Part shown: positions 22,748 to 32,949 of the stretch, piece after piece | Layout of the letters: each line of letters begins with the position of its first letter | How positions within the stretch are numbered: the first letter of the stretch is position 1 | Origin: Muricea muricata | Lineage: Eukaryota; Cnidaria; Anthozoa; Malacalcyonacea; Plexauridae | Length of the DNA: 64,000 nt | NCBI GenBank assembly: GCA_963855995.1 | Contig: OY979717.1 | Coordinates: forward strand, 43,901,544-43,965,543 | Reading direction: 5' to 3' | Translations under genes and position numbers: made by a program | Notes under the pieces: generated by a model | What the model saw: only the letters and a program-made list of their open reading frames with translations | Database searches by the model: none | What the model was told of the DNA's origin: nothing

Positions 22748-23287
22748 GAAGAAATGTATTTATTAGATTGCGGCTTCGCTGCCGCTTCCCGCTTGGTGAT
22801 TCATAGTAACTGTTCGAATCGCACGGCCTTCTCTGTTCGTGCCGGCGATGTTTCATTCAAATTTCTGCCCTATCAACTGTCGATGGTAAGGTAGTGGCTT
22901 ACCATGGTCGCAACGGGTGACGGAGAATTAGGGTTTGATTCCGGAGAGGGAGCCTGAGAAACGGCTACCACATCCAAGGAAGGCAGCAGGCGCGCAAATT
23001 ACCCAATCCTGACGTGGGGAGGTAGTGACAAAAAATAACAATACAGGGCTTTTTTGTAGTCTTGTAATTGGAATGAGTACAATCTAAATCTCTTAACGAA
23101 GATCGATTGGAGGGCAAGTCTGGTGCCAGCAGCCGCGATAATTCCAGCTCCAATAGCGTATTGTAAAGTTGTTGCAGTTAAAAAGCTCATAGTTGGATTT
23201 CGGGCTCGACGCCGACGGTCAGCCGTAAGGTATGTCACTGTCGGCGTTGGCCTTCTTCGTGCACACTTCGCGTACTCTTAACTGAGT
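22748..23287 (+). rRNA. 18S rRNA, 5' half (first ~200 nt missing)
   Basis: Begins near ATGTATTTATTAGATTGCGG and includes CGCAACGGGTGACGGAGAAT, the universal GTGCCAGCAGCCGCGATAAT and AGTTAAAAAGCTCATAGTTG. The real 18S 5' end and the whole intergenic spacer are missing between this and the 28S fragment. It is split at 23288 by a Harbinger transposon and resumes at 29049. Confidence 0.9.
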
Positions 23288-23736
23288 AGGGACCTTAAGA
23301 TTCTACGACGCGGCTACCTACAATGCCACCGGAAGCAAATTTGTGACAGCTGAGCATGCGCGCACGTTCTTGCTTGGGAAACCTAATCTGCGACGACGTT
23401 GTTTTGCTATTTTCACGTCGTCGTAGATTTTTTGCCAAAATATCAGTAAAAATGGCAAAAAACAACAGTATTGCTGCAAAGGAAACACTATTGTTGTAAG
23501 AAAAAGAAGTAACAAAATCTGGGTAAGTGTTTTTAGTTTCTTGCAAAGTAGATAAAATGTTAGCAAAAGGAAAAAAACGGTACTGAATGATTCAATACAT
23601 AAAATGTATTAAAAAGTTTATTAAAAACATGTCTAAGGCATTGCATTGTTTATACTTAATTAAATGAGGTATATATCTTTGTATTTTGTTTGAATGGTTT
23701 ACTTCATTTTTATTATGTTATAGGGTTTGTTTTATT

Positions 23737-24479
23737 ATGAAATGGACTACTCAGCATGATATCGAATTTTGCAAAGAAGTTGTTGCGTCTAAACTTTTTG
23801 AAACAAAAAAAAAGGTCAGCAGAAAGAGCTCAGGTATGGGAAGGTATTGCCAGCAAGTTGGAGAAAATGGAATATCCGAAATTCAAGGTAGAGCAACGTT
23901 CTGTCAGAGACAGATTAAAAAAACTAATCAAGCAGTTTCGAAAAAGGGAAAATAATGAAAGACGAGCCAGTGGAATTTCACCAGAATTAACAGAATTGGA
24001 CACACTGCTGGAGGAGATAAATGAAAAAGAGGAAGCCTCTGAAACCTTGGCTGCAGATGTTGAAATGGAAAAGCGGCGTTTGGAAGAAGACCAGATGGCT
24101 GGAGAAGAGATTCGAAAAAGGGCAATGGAAACTTTGTCTCAGACCCAGTAGAGGATTCAAAAATAATCAAAATGGTCCTAAACGCAAAGTCAGAAAGGGT
24201 GGTGATACAGCTCTGGCATTTTTTGCAGAAAAGGCGGAAAGTGAAAGAAAGCTCCAAGAGGAAAGCAACAAATTATAGAGAGAACGCCTGGAATATGAAA
24301 AGGAAAAAACAGAGAAATTCATGCAGCAACAAAGTGACATGTTGGCTGCAATGTTAGAAATGCAAAGGCAGCAGAATAATCAGGTACAGGCTAGCCAAAT
24401 GATTTTATTACAGCAGCAGCAGCAACAAGGGCAATCACTTATAGCTTTTTTGTCTAAGATTGTTGACAAAGAAAGTTAG
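23737..24479 (+). pseudogene. Harbinger Myb/SANT-like DNA-binding protein, broken
   Basis: It starts MKWTTQHDIEFCKEVVASKL, then an A9 run causes a frameshift. The next frame reads RAQVWEGIASKLEKMEYPKF and VEQRSVRDRLKKLIKQF, a Myb/SANT-like trihelix pattern, followed by a long charged coiled coil (LLEEINEKEEA..). A further frame change and one TAG stop (near 24278) precede a Gln-rich C-terminus ending VDKES. In Harbinger elements this partner binds the ends and brings the transposase to the nucleus. Confidence 0.75.
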
Positions 24480-25204
24480 AATATCTGGCAGTATTTGCAA
24501 GCCATTGTTGTGTAAGACATGTTGAAAATTATTAATTAAGTAAATTTTGAAAAACATTGATATAAAAAATTGCATGAACACTATTTAATGTGACTTACAG
24601 AATTTTTTAAAAAAATGTGCATAAATTGTATTGAAAAAATTACATTTACATAATGTAAATTGTTGGATTGAAATGCTATTTGTATGATCATATTAAATTT
24701 TTATTTACACATTTGATTATCTTCTATAATTATTTATTAATATTGGGTCATTCAAAAAAAAATCCATACCCTACCCACACAGGAAATTTCTGGGGAATTA
24801 TCCAAAGAATGTCTTAAATTTGTATAGGATGTCCAGAGAGGGGGAGGGGGGTATTGCTAATTTCCTCCATGAGGGGGGGGTATAGATCTTCTTTGGAATG
24901 ACCCAAATTATTCAAAATGACATTAAAGATGCTGTACAGTCTGATCTGGAAATGTTTACACAAGAGCTCCTTTTTACAATACAAACACCTTAATTGTGAG
25001 TGCAAGGCTTAATAATTGTGTCCTGGTCACTTATAACCAAGCATCATGAAAATATATAAAAAAATAGTATTTTATTATATTTGTTGAACAAAGTTCAGTA
25101 TTTCGCATACAATAATGGAAGCAACAACTTCATGTATTTATATGCAGACTGTGCCACATTTTTAAACATTAACCAACTACACGTTATCCTTAAGAGAAAT
25201 ACTC

Positions 25205-25407
25205 CAGTGGCGGATCTAGCGTAAGTCAAAATAAATTACCACAGCTCATTCTAGGATATATTTACATTTTAAAATACCTTCAAAGCAACTTGATTGGTTA
25301 GATTTTATTCTTTTGAAATTCATAACCTATTACATTGTTACAAAGTTATTTTGAATTTAAAATTGAGCTGCTATAATTTATTTTGACTTACCCTGGATCC
25401 GCCACTG
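25205..25407. mobile_element. hAT-type MITE, 203 bp
   Basis: Ends CAGTGGCGGATC / GATCCGCCACTG with an exact 8-bp duplication AAATACTC (25197-25204 and 25408-25415). The arms extend to about 35 bp (AAGTCAAAATAAATTA). It interrupts the C-terminal coding region of the Harbinger transposase. Confidence 0.9.
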
Positions 25408-25415
25408 AAATACTC

Positions 25416-25753
25416 CTTCCTCAACAGTTGGAGGTTCAAGTTCAAAAAACTTTGAAGTGTTATTGGGCTGCATGCAAGTTAGAGCATTTCTTAAAATTGC
25501 AGCAAAAACATAGAGTTTATCAATCTTCAGATTCTTTTTGAAATCCATAAATCTGAAATAGTTTACTATGTCTCCAAATAACCATTCAACCGTCACCCGC
25601 ACTCTACTCATCGACTTGTTGAATGCTTCCATTTCTGCAAACAGTGGACGGTTCCTGAATGGGGCCTGAAGGTGCACACAATGAGGATACGCAGGGTCAC
25701 CATACACACACACATAGAGCGGCCATCCACATGTGTATAATGCTCCAAGTCTC
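25416..25753 (-). pseudogene. Harbinger transposase, C-terminal part
   Basis: Minus-strand reading: CVYGDPAYP (second catalytic Asp), QAPFRNRPLFAEMEAFNKSM, SRVRVTVEWLFGDIVNYF (catalytic Glu) and KIDKLYVFAAILRNALTCMQ, all HARBI1/DDE_Tnp_4 hallmarks. The frame shifts in a GTGTGTGTATG run just upstream of VYGDP. The upstream end is cut by the insertion at 25762, and the C-terminus by the hAT MITE at 25205-25407. Confidence 0.85.
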
Positions 25754-25761
25754 GTAGTAGG

Positions 25762-28032
25762 CATAGAATAAGAATACATAGAAGGGCCACTCGCGTCGGA
25801 GCCTTTGAAGTTTTTGAAGCCGCGCATGTCGTTTCGCGTAGACCGGAAATTGACCGCTCTAATAACTCGCAGCCAGTAAAAGCCAGTCAATTTGTTAGAG
25901 ATTTGTATTACAGAATGGTTATTTGGCTGAATAAATCTGGGTTTTTTCGTGAACGCACGATTCGAATCTCAAACAACGGCCGCTGGTTGCAAACTGAAGG
26001 TTAGTGAATACATTTCTGTTGATTAAAAGATATTAAAGAATTGCTAAACGCGAAATTTAAAGGTATTAATACGTGTTGTTTACTTTGTATGATACTACTA
26101 GTTTATTTATTGCAAAAATTCCACGCCTTCGAAGTATTAATATTGTAGTAACAAGAACAAATGTGCGATCGCGTCCGTTAAGTTCTATAAATGCTTTTGC
26201 ATTTTATACATGATTCATGAAAAACGTATTTGCATTTCAAATGAACTGGAGTTCAATCATTAATATGTCCAACTGGTTTAAGCAAAGATATAAAGGAACT
26301 AAACATTTTTAAATTATCAAATTACAGATGTGCAACTTTTATATACTATTTGTCTTTTCTTTTCTAGGAGGAAAAATCGCGTTGGCAAACTTCAAAGAGT
26401 AAAATAGCACAACCCACTCTTTTAACCTAAATAATTAGGAATTGTAAAGTTTTGTAAATAGCTGACATCTGACTAAATTGGACTTGTTGACCTACCTGTC
26501 CCTGTCTGATAGAAAACGGAAAAAACTCAGCTCTGGATGACTTTGTTAGCTGTTTGAACAATTTATAGCAGAGCAAAATGTGCTGCTTCCACATACCTTG
26601 CTGTTTTGAACTATTTGCAGCCATTTACCATTAAACACAGAGAGAAATGTAGACAAAATATTTTGAAAAGCAACCTTGATAGTAGGGTAAATAGAAATAA
26701 AAGGTTTTGTAGTGTAGTGTAGACCTGTGTAGTACCAGACAATCTATAGTATAGACATCAGACATGTGGCATTTCTTCCAAACAAGAGTCAGCCCAAAAA
26801 TCCAAGTTCCTGTTATATTTTTCAGGTTTTTAAGTTATTGTCACCCTGAAAAAATATTGAGACCCTGGAAAAATGTTGCCCCTTGCCCAACAAAGTCTTG
26901 CACCAACTGATCACCACTGTTTATGCTGGGTGCATGGTTAGACCCCACACAATGATCAACATTAATTAACTCCTATTGTATCCATCCCAAAATTACATAA
27001 TGTATTTTTTAATCAGTCATAAGCCATACACCATTTCTAATTGATCAAATGGTCTCATATATTTATTTTACAAGGTAAATGCTTTTATACAGTACATATA
27101 TTATAGACTATTGCACTAGTCTATTAAGATATTGATTTATTGGAAAATAATTTTAAATACACTACCCTTTTGATGTTACTGACACAAAAATTGGGCTATT
27201 GCTTTTAATATCCGCACCCCCGGGTTGAGGACATTGGACTTTTCAGGAGAAATTTTATGTCTTTAGGGGTATTAAATTTTGGTAGCAGAATTCTTTAGCG
27301 GTATATAAAAATTGGGTTTCTTCAGGGGAGTGGAAAATGCTAGCACCTCAACCTGGGGAATACAGATATTAAATGCAATGGCCCAATAGTATGATCTAGC
27401 TATTACAGTAAAATAAATTATTTACTCATCATTCTCTTTACAGTAACATCAAAAGGGGTAGTGTATTTAAAATTATTTTTAAAACGTTTGACCATGTGTG
27501 AGAATTAAGTACAATTGACATGCAGACTTGTTAGTTGATCACAGGTTCAAATTCTGCTGGTCAGATGTCTGCATCAGATACTTCAGGAGCGTTCTTTAAG
27601 ATTATTTAATTCATAATCGTGATATTTTAATTACATAAAATAAATGACATTATTTTCCTGATAAGTCCTGATAAGATTTGAAATAAACCTCGAAAATCGA
27701 GATAAACAACATACAATACGCGGTCACCTGTCAGCATTTCATTCAGATACTTCACACAAAATATCAAATTGCTCCCTAAATATTCGTTGCTTTCCACCCT
27801 TGCCACAATAATAATTTAGGCTTACTTTGACTCCGCAGATAGTTGTAGTATTTTGATATTCCAATCTTTTATTTCCGAAAAATAGTTGATTTTGTGATAA
27901 AAAAGTACATTTCGTAATACAAATCCCTATTACACTGACCGGCTTTTACTGGCTGCACAGCCGCGCGTGCGCACTGAAAATTGGTTACGCGTTGTATACG
28001 CGAGTGGCCCTTCTATGTATTCTTATTCTATG
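25762..28032. mobile_element. 2.27-kb element with 8-bp target duplication (P- or hAT-like)
   Basis: Ends CATAGAATAAGAATACATAG / inverse, continuing through AAGGGCCACTCGCG (about 34 bp), with an exact 8-bp duplication GTAGTAGG (25754-25761 and 28033-28040). A subterminal CAGTAAAAGCC block is also inverted at both ends. No transposase is visible, so it is non-autonomous. The CATA start and 8-bp duplication suggest a P-type element, but hAT or another 8-bp superfamily is possible. Confidence 0.8.
27146..27480. repeat. Foldback MITE inside the 8-bp-TSD element
   Basis: AATTTTAAATACACTACCCC-type ends pair across about 330 bp (TTTTGATGTTACTG / CAGTAACATCAAAA). Inner blocks TTTAATATCC...CCCGGGTTGAGG and CCTCAACCTGGGG...ATATTAAA also pair. 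This is the deepest of four nested layers. Confidence 0.8.
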
Positions 28033-28040
28033 GTAGTAGG

Positions 28041-28929
28041 CCTGAATCCACAAGCATGGCAGCATCATGCCTTTTTTCCTCAACAAATTTGATCGATACA
28101 TTTCTCAACGGGTGTGTATCTTAAGAAATTTAATTTTATAATTTTGAGCTACGGACAAGTTGTAACTTGTCAGTTGGTATAGTTAGGGTGTTGCACAAAA
28201 ATAGATGTATTTCAATGCAGCCACAAACGTTTACATACCTACAGGTCCAAAAAGATTTGCAATGAGGCCATTTAGTAGTGCAAGTGACTGGTATTTTAAC
28301 GCGTGGACTCTCTCATGGCCATTATAAACTATCCTTTGCATTTGGCCAGGACGACAGATTGCTTTTACCGTCCCATCAACGAAGCCAAAACAAGTGTCCA
28401 ATGCTGCCCCTTTTTGGTGTACTGCATTAGCATACTGTTGAAGCTGGTGAGGGTTCAGCAGTTGATGATTCCAGCGTGTTATCTTCTCCCCGTGTCTTTC
28501 GTAAATGAAGTCGACTACTTTGTTGAAAATCATGCAAATCTCAGGAACTGGACGGCCAAACAGTGGAATAAGGTCGCTGTATCTACAAGGGCAGCAAAAT
28601 CGTTGCAGAAGAGTACACAGTCCATCAATTCCGTCGCAAATCATTGCTTGTTGGCACTTAAATTTCTCAGGAATATCCTTAGCACGAGCCAGAACTGGAA
28701 TTTCGGCTTTTCTAAACCTGAAATTGACCTTACATTCAACAGCATCTGTTTCTGCAAAAGAGAAACTATCATAGTCTTTAAAAGGTAACTCCAGGTTTTT
28801 TCCACGGCAAACGATATTGTGTAAAATTACAAACTCTTCGTCGTCAATACAAGAGGAGTCATAGGCCAAAACAATATCTTCTTTATCTTTTTTAAAAGAC
28901 GCATTAAAGGTCGCATTGTTGAGAGACAA
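28041..28929 (-). pseudogene. Harbinger transposase, N-terminal part
   Basis: Exon 28929 to about 28242 reads MSLNNATFNASFKKDKEDIV and later CRYSDLIPLFGRPVPEICMI, WNHQLLNPHQL, and GFVDGTVKAICRPG (first catalytic Asp). It ends ALLNGLIANLFGPV before a GTATGT donor. A second exon before 28041 reads KRHDAAMLVDSGLL. It is then cut by the insertion at 25762-28032 and resumes at 25753. Domain order is that of HARBI1-like nucleases. The protein is split by an insertion and a frameshift. Confidence 0.85.
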
Positions 28930-29048
28930 ACAAAAAACTTAAAGATCTTTAAACCTGACGCCGCCGTACAAATAATGTTGCTCTCTCCAGTGTTTTGAGG
29001 TTTGGCCGCGCGTCACCAATCATCGCGTCGTAGAATCTTAAGGTCCCT

Positions 29049-29216
29049 AGTGTGCGTTGAATACGCGACGTTTACTTTGAAAAAATTAGAGTGTTCAAAG
29101 CTGGCCAGCGCTTGGATACATAAGCATGAAATAATGGAATAGGTTCTATTTTCCGTTGGTTTCTCGTACCGAAGTAATGATTGGGACAGTTGGGGGCATT
29201 CGTATTTCGTTGTCAG

Positions 29217-29247
<31 letters not shown>

Positions 29248-29947
29248 TTAATGCGAAAACATTTGCCAAGAATGTTTTCATTAATCAAGAACGAAAGTTA
29301 GAGGATCGAAGACGATCAGATACCGTCCTAGTTCTAACCATAAATGATGCCGACTAGGGATCAGCGAGTGTTATTTGATAACCTCGTTTGTACCTTATGG
29401 GAAACCAAAGTCTTTGGGTTCCGGCGAAAGTATGGTTGCAAAGCTGAAACTTAAAGGAATTGACGAAAGAGCACCACTAAAAGTGGAGCCTGCGGCTTAA
29501 TTTGACCCAACACGGGAAAACTCATCAGGTCCAGACATAGCAAGGATTGACAGATTGAGAGCTCTTTCTTTATTCTTCGGGTAGTGGTGCATGACCGTTC
29601 TTAGTTTGTGGAGTGATTTGTCTGGTTAATTCCGTTAACGAACGAGACCTTGACCTGCTAAATAGTCAGACGATTCTCGAATCGCACTCCACTTCTTAGA
29701 GAGACTGGTGCGTGTTTAACCAAACGCAGGAAGGCAATAACAGGTCTGTGATGCCTTAGATTTCCTGGGCCGCACGTGGGCTACACTGACGATGGCAAAG
29801 AGTTGCTCCTTCACCGAAAGGTGTGGGTAATCTTTTGAAACATCGTCGTGCTGGGGATAGATACCGATTGAATGGTTTAGTGAGGTCTCTGGATTGGCAC
29901 TATCAGATGAGTTTCGGCTTATTCGACGGACGTCAAAAAGTTGGTAA
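29049..29947 (+). rRNA. 18S rRNA, 3' half, end deleted
   Basis: It resumes 18S after the Harbinger insertion: TTGAAAAAATTAGAGTGTTC, GAGGTGAAATTCTTGGATTT, AAACTTAAAGGAATTGACG and GGGCCGCACGTGGGCTACAC. Near 29947 it jumps from GTCAAAAAGTTGGTAAAC straight into 5.8S, losing the last stretch of 18S and all of ITS1. AAAC is shared at the junction. Confidence 0.9.
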
Positions 29948-30078
29948 ACGGATCTCTTGGATCGTGCATCGAAGAAGAACGCAGCAAGCTGCGGTACGTG
30001 GTGTGAATTGCAGAAGTACGTGAGTCATGAGTCTTTGAACCCAAATTGCGCTCTCGGTTATTCCGAGAGCATGTATGT
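29946..30078 (+). rRNA. 5.8S rRNA (first few bases missing)
   Basis: ACGGATCTCTTGGATCGTGC, GATGAAGAACGCAGC-like sequence (here GAAGAAGAACGCAGC) and GAATTGCAGAA are diagnostic of 5.8S. A hairpin CTCTCGG/CCGAGAG near the 3' end is typical. Several conserved bases differ, consistent with a pseudogene copy. Confidence 0.85.
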
Positions 30079-30242
30079 TTTAATGTTTGCTTAAAAAAAG
30101 GCAAGACAACATTTGATCATGAGGTGTTACACGGCACGAGATCGTTTGTTCATCCCTCCAAATTGTTGTAAATGTTACGGGTGCTGGCACGGCCAAAATG
30201 TCCTTTGACCTTGCACATGCATCCTCTAACACAACAACATGT
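30079..30242 (+). other. ITS2 spacer
   Basis: About 165 bp between the 5.8S and 28S segments, with no coding content. Inferred from position. Confidence 0.7.
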
Positions 30243-31292
30243 TCTTAATCTCAGATCAGGCAAGATTACCCACTGAATTTAAGCATATTACTAAGCGGCA
30301 GAAAAGAAACTAACAGAATTCGCTCAGTAGTGGCGAATAAAGTGGGATCAGGCACGCTCGGCCATACCCAAGTTGTTTGGAACAGCACGTTGTAGAGGGT
30401 GACAACCCCGTGCGTGGCGGTGGCCGAGCGCTCGCGAACTACTTTCGAAGAGTCGTGTTGATTGGGAATGCAGCCCAAAACGGGTGGTAAACTCCATCTA
30501 AAGCTAAATACGCGCACGAGACCGATAGCAAACAAGTATCGCGAGGGAAAGGTGAAAAGGACTTTGAGAAGAGAGTCAAAAAGTACGTGAAACCGTTGAA
30601 AGGGAAGCGAATGGAATTAGCAATTTGCCCTTTCGGATTCAGTCGTTCGTTCGCCGCGACGTTCGTGCTCTCGATCCGAGCGGACGGCACGTGAACGGAT
30701 ACGGCGAGCGATCGGCACAATTTCGGCGGACAAGCGTCACCATAGATCGGCCGTGGGCGAAAAGCACTCGAGGAAGGTGAACCGCGTCCGGTTGTTAAGC
30801 CTTGTGAATGCCTGGCCCATTGCCGACCGTTTCCTCTGCGACGTATGCCTGCATGCCTGGCAGCTCGAACTGTCGGTTTGGCGTGTCGACTGTGGCAGAC
30901 GGCACGCATGTGCGTACGAACTGCCTCCGATCGACAGTTTGATTCTCGCACATGACGTGTCAAAAATGCCGGCGATCATACGGCCTCATTCGACTCGTCT
31001 TGAAATACAGACTAAGGAGTCTAACATATGCGCAAGTCGCCGGGTAATCGAAACCACCCGTGGGCGCAATGAAAGTGAACGTGCGCCGAGGTGAGAAGCA
31101 ACCATGTGCAGTATCATCGACCGACCTGTTCTGCTCACAGAAAGGTTTGAGTAAGATCGTACATGTTGGGACCTAAAAGATGGTGAACTATGACTGAATA
31201 AGGCGAAGCCAGCGGAAACGCTGGTGGAAGCCCGTAGCGATTCTGACGTGCAAATCGATCGTCGAATTTGGGTATGGCGGCGAAAGACTAAT
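30243..31292 (+). rRNA. 28S rRNA 5' portion (fragment)
   Basis: Opens with the 28S start TCAGATCAGGCAAGATTACC and CTGAATTTAAGCATATTA. It continues through AGAGTCAAAAAGTACGTGAA and a GC-rich D2 expansion near 30640-30990, and stops after GGCGAAAGACTAATCGG, far short of full length. The several ORFs here on both strands are rRNA artefacts. Confidence 0.9.
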
Positions 31293-31454
31293 CGGAAGCC
31301 AGACACTCAAATGCTAGGTCTTAGTAGGCTATTTTTGGTAAGTAACACAAGTGCCCAGATTTTGACTGACGGCGTCTGCACCTAAACATCCATACGGGTA
31401 AGTATGGTGAGGGGAGATATTAATTCAAAATTAAGGGCATTTAAATTACAAAAT
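31293..31454. other. no recognisable feature
   Basis: Non-rRNA sequence between the broken 28S and the SINE. I see no coding signal. Confidence 0.4.
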
Positions 31455-31719
31455 ATTTATTGTCTCATTTTTTTATTTAGCTTTGCCACAAGAGCATGTT
31501 CACCAAAACAGCATGAGTCAATTACTGTGGGCTCGTAGTACCTATCCCACCCTTTCAACAGCAACCTGAGTACCTGGAGAAAACCCACGACTCTCGACAG
31601 AGCGTTGACTATACTCTTTTCACGTTGGGACTGAGTTCGAGTCGACCTTACTGGGGATCGAACTCGGAACCTAAGAAGTGAAAGGTGAGTGGTCTTGACC
31701 ACTACACCACCGAAGCCTC
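31455..31719 (-). mobile_element. tRNA-derived SINE
   Basis: On the minus strand, GAGGCTTCGGTGGTGTAGTG begins a tRNA-like head with an A box (TGGTGTAGTGG) and, 40 bases on, a B box (AGTTCGATCCCC), the internal promoter of RNA polymerase III. The body contains GTGGGTTTTCTCCAGGTACT followed by CAGGTT, a core seen in many invertebrate SINEs, possibly the MetaSINE central domain. The 3' end is A/T-rich and runs towards 31455. Confidence 0.75.
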
Positions 31720-31898
31720 AGAAATGGCCTTTGAGGAGCATTTTTTCTCCGGTTGGAATTTGGTGAGCTTTCAAGTGAACACAAGTGATCTGATAAGTAA
31801 TATAAGGACGTTTATGAAAAATGCTAGATCATTCAAAACACTTGTCGAATCTAAAAATGGATACCTTGCATAATACTACATCAAAATTAAGTCATTAA

Positions 31899-32913
31899 AT
31901 GCTATATATAAACACAACAAGAATCAAGTTTCTTAAAGTCGAGAACAGTGCCTTGGAAGAGAGAATAAACAACTTAAGTTACATTCTGGCCAACCTTCAA
32001 GGCAGGGTTAAACACGCCGAAGAAGAAAAGGCAAGCCTAATCACAGTCATTAGACTATTGAATGATAATCAGGTGCCTAATGATCGCGTTGTGGAACAAA
32101 TTGATGCTAATTTAGCAGACGATCAAGATCAACTAAATCGAACTGGCGAATATTTACAGCCAAATATACCAGTGAAAAATTCTTTTATGGTTCTTAACGT
32201 GGAAGAATCTAACACAGTAAATGATGAGCCCTCAATTAATGTGTACTCTAAACAGCAACATTCTATTCAAACGAAAAACGGGCCTACTGGCAAGCAAAAT
32301 GTCAGTCAATCGAATCATCCGACTAAAACGGCATGAGAACCAGACGAAGGGAAAAGTTGGCCAGAATACGAAGGATAAACAAGAAATTCCACAGAATAAT
32401 AAGGATCAGAACAAGCGGAAAATAATTATTGCTGGAGACTCTATCATCCAACACGTCCATGGCTGGGAACTTTCAAATGAAAATTGTAATGTGGCAGTCA
32501 AATCCTTTTCAGGTAGCAAGATTGAAGATATGCAAGATTACTTAAAGCCACTCATACGTAGAAAACCTGATGAGATAATCTTGCACATTGGAACAAATAA
32601 TATCAGAGATTCAGCTTCTGACCCACAGACGCTGGCTGACGGTATTGTAAATCTTGCTGATCTAATTAATAGTAGCTCTCCATCAACTCAAATATCTATT
32701 TCAGGTTTAGTAACACGGAGAGACAATTCTACTTTTGTTTCTAAAATTATTAATACGAACAAGCGACTAAAGGCCATTTGTGTAAGCAAAAAATGGTCCT
32801 TCATTGATAATAGTAATGTGAACTTATCCTGCCTAAATCGTCGCGGGTTACATTTAAACCGTAATGGAAGTAGTTTACTTAGTAGAAACTTTTTAAATCA
32901 TATCTCAAATTGA
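31899..32913 (+). pseudogene. LINE ORF1: coiled coil then SGNH/GDSL hydrolase, one frameshift
   Basis: The first frame (31899-32336) encodes a heptad-rich segment (VENSALEERINNLSYILANL) and runs out near 32330. The next frame continues to 32913 with KIIIAGDSIIQHV (GDS block with the nucleophilic Ser), EIILHIGTNNIRD (GTNN block) and RGLHLNRNGSSLL (catalytic His). CR1 and L2 ORF1 proteins often carry such an esterase, thought to act on membranes or RNP assembly. The frame could be restored by one base, so this may be a young copy. Confidence 0.8.
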
Positions 32914-32949
32914 CGTTTAACTCAGGATAGCGATGTCGATAAAATTCAG

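Larger units (their letters stand above)
23288..29048. mobile_element. PIF/Harbinger transposon inserted in 18S
   Basis: 5761 bp with perfect 25-bp inverted ends starting AGGGACCTTAAGATTCTACG. It is flanked by a 3-bp duplication AGT (23285-23287 and 29049-29051), as expected for this superfamily. It has the typical two-gene layout: a Myb/SANT-like protein (+) and a DDE transposase (-). Both genes are broken. Removing it restores a normal 18S AACTGAGTGTGCG junction. Confidence 0.9.

Noticed and set aside
22359-23238. Minus-strand ORFs of 60-80 codons
   Set aside because: They overlap recognisable 28S and 18S sequence read backwards.
28303-28788. Plus-strand 161-codon ORF
   Set aside because: Antisense shadow of the Harbinger transposase N-terminal exon.
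30266-31306. Several 80-170-codon ORFs on both strands
   Set aside because: They lie wholly in 28S rRNA sequence, including its GC-rich expansion segment, and are not genes.
31313-31345. Possible continuation of 28S past 31292
   Set aside because: After GACTAATCGG the sequence no longer follows conserved 28S, so I ended the fragment there.
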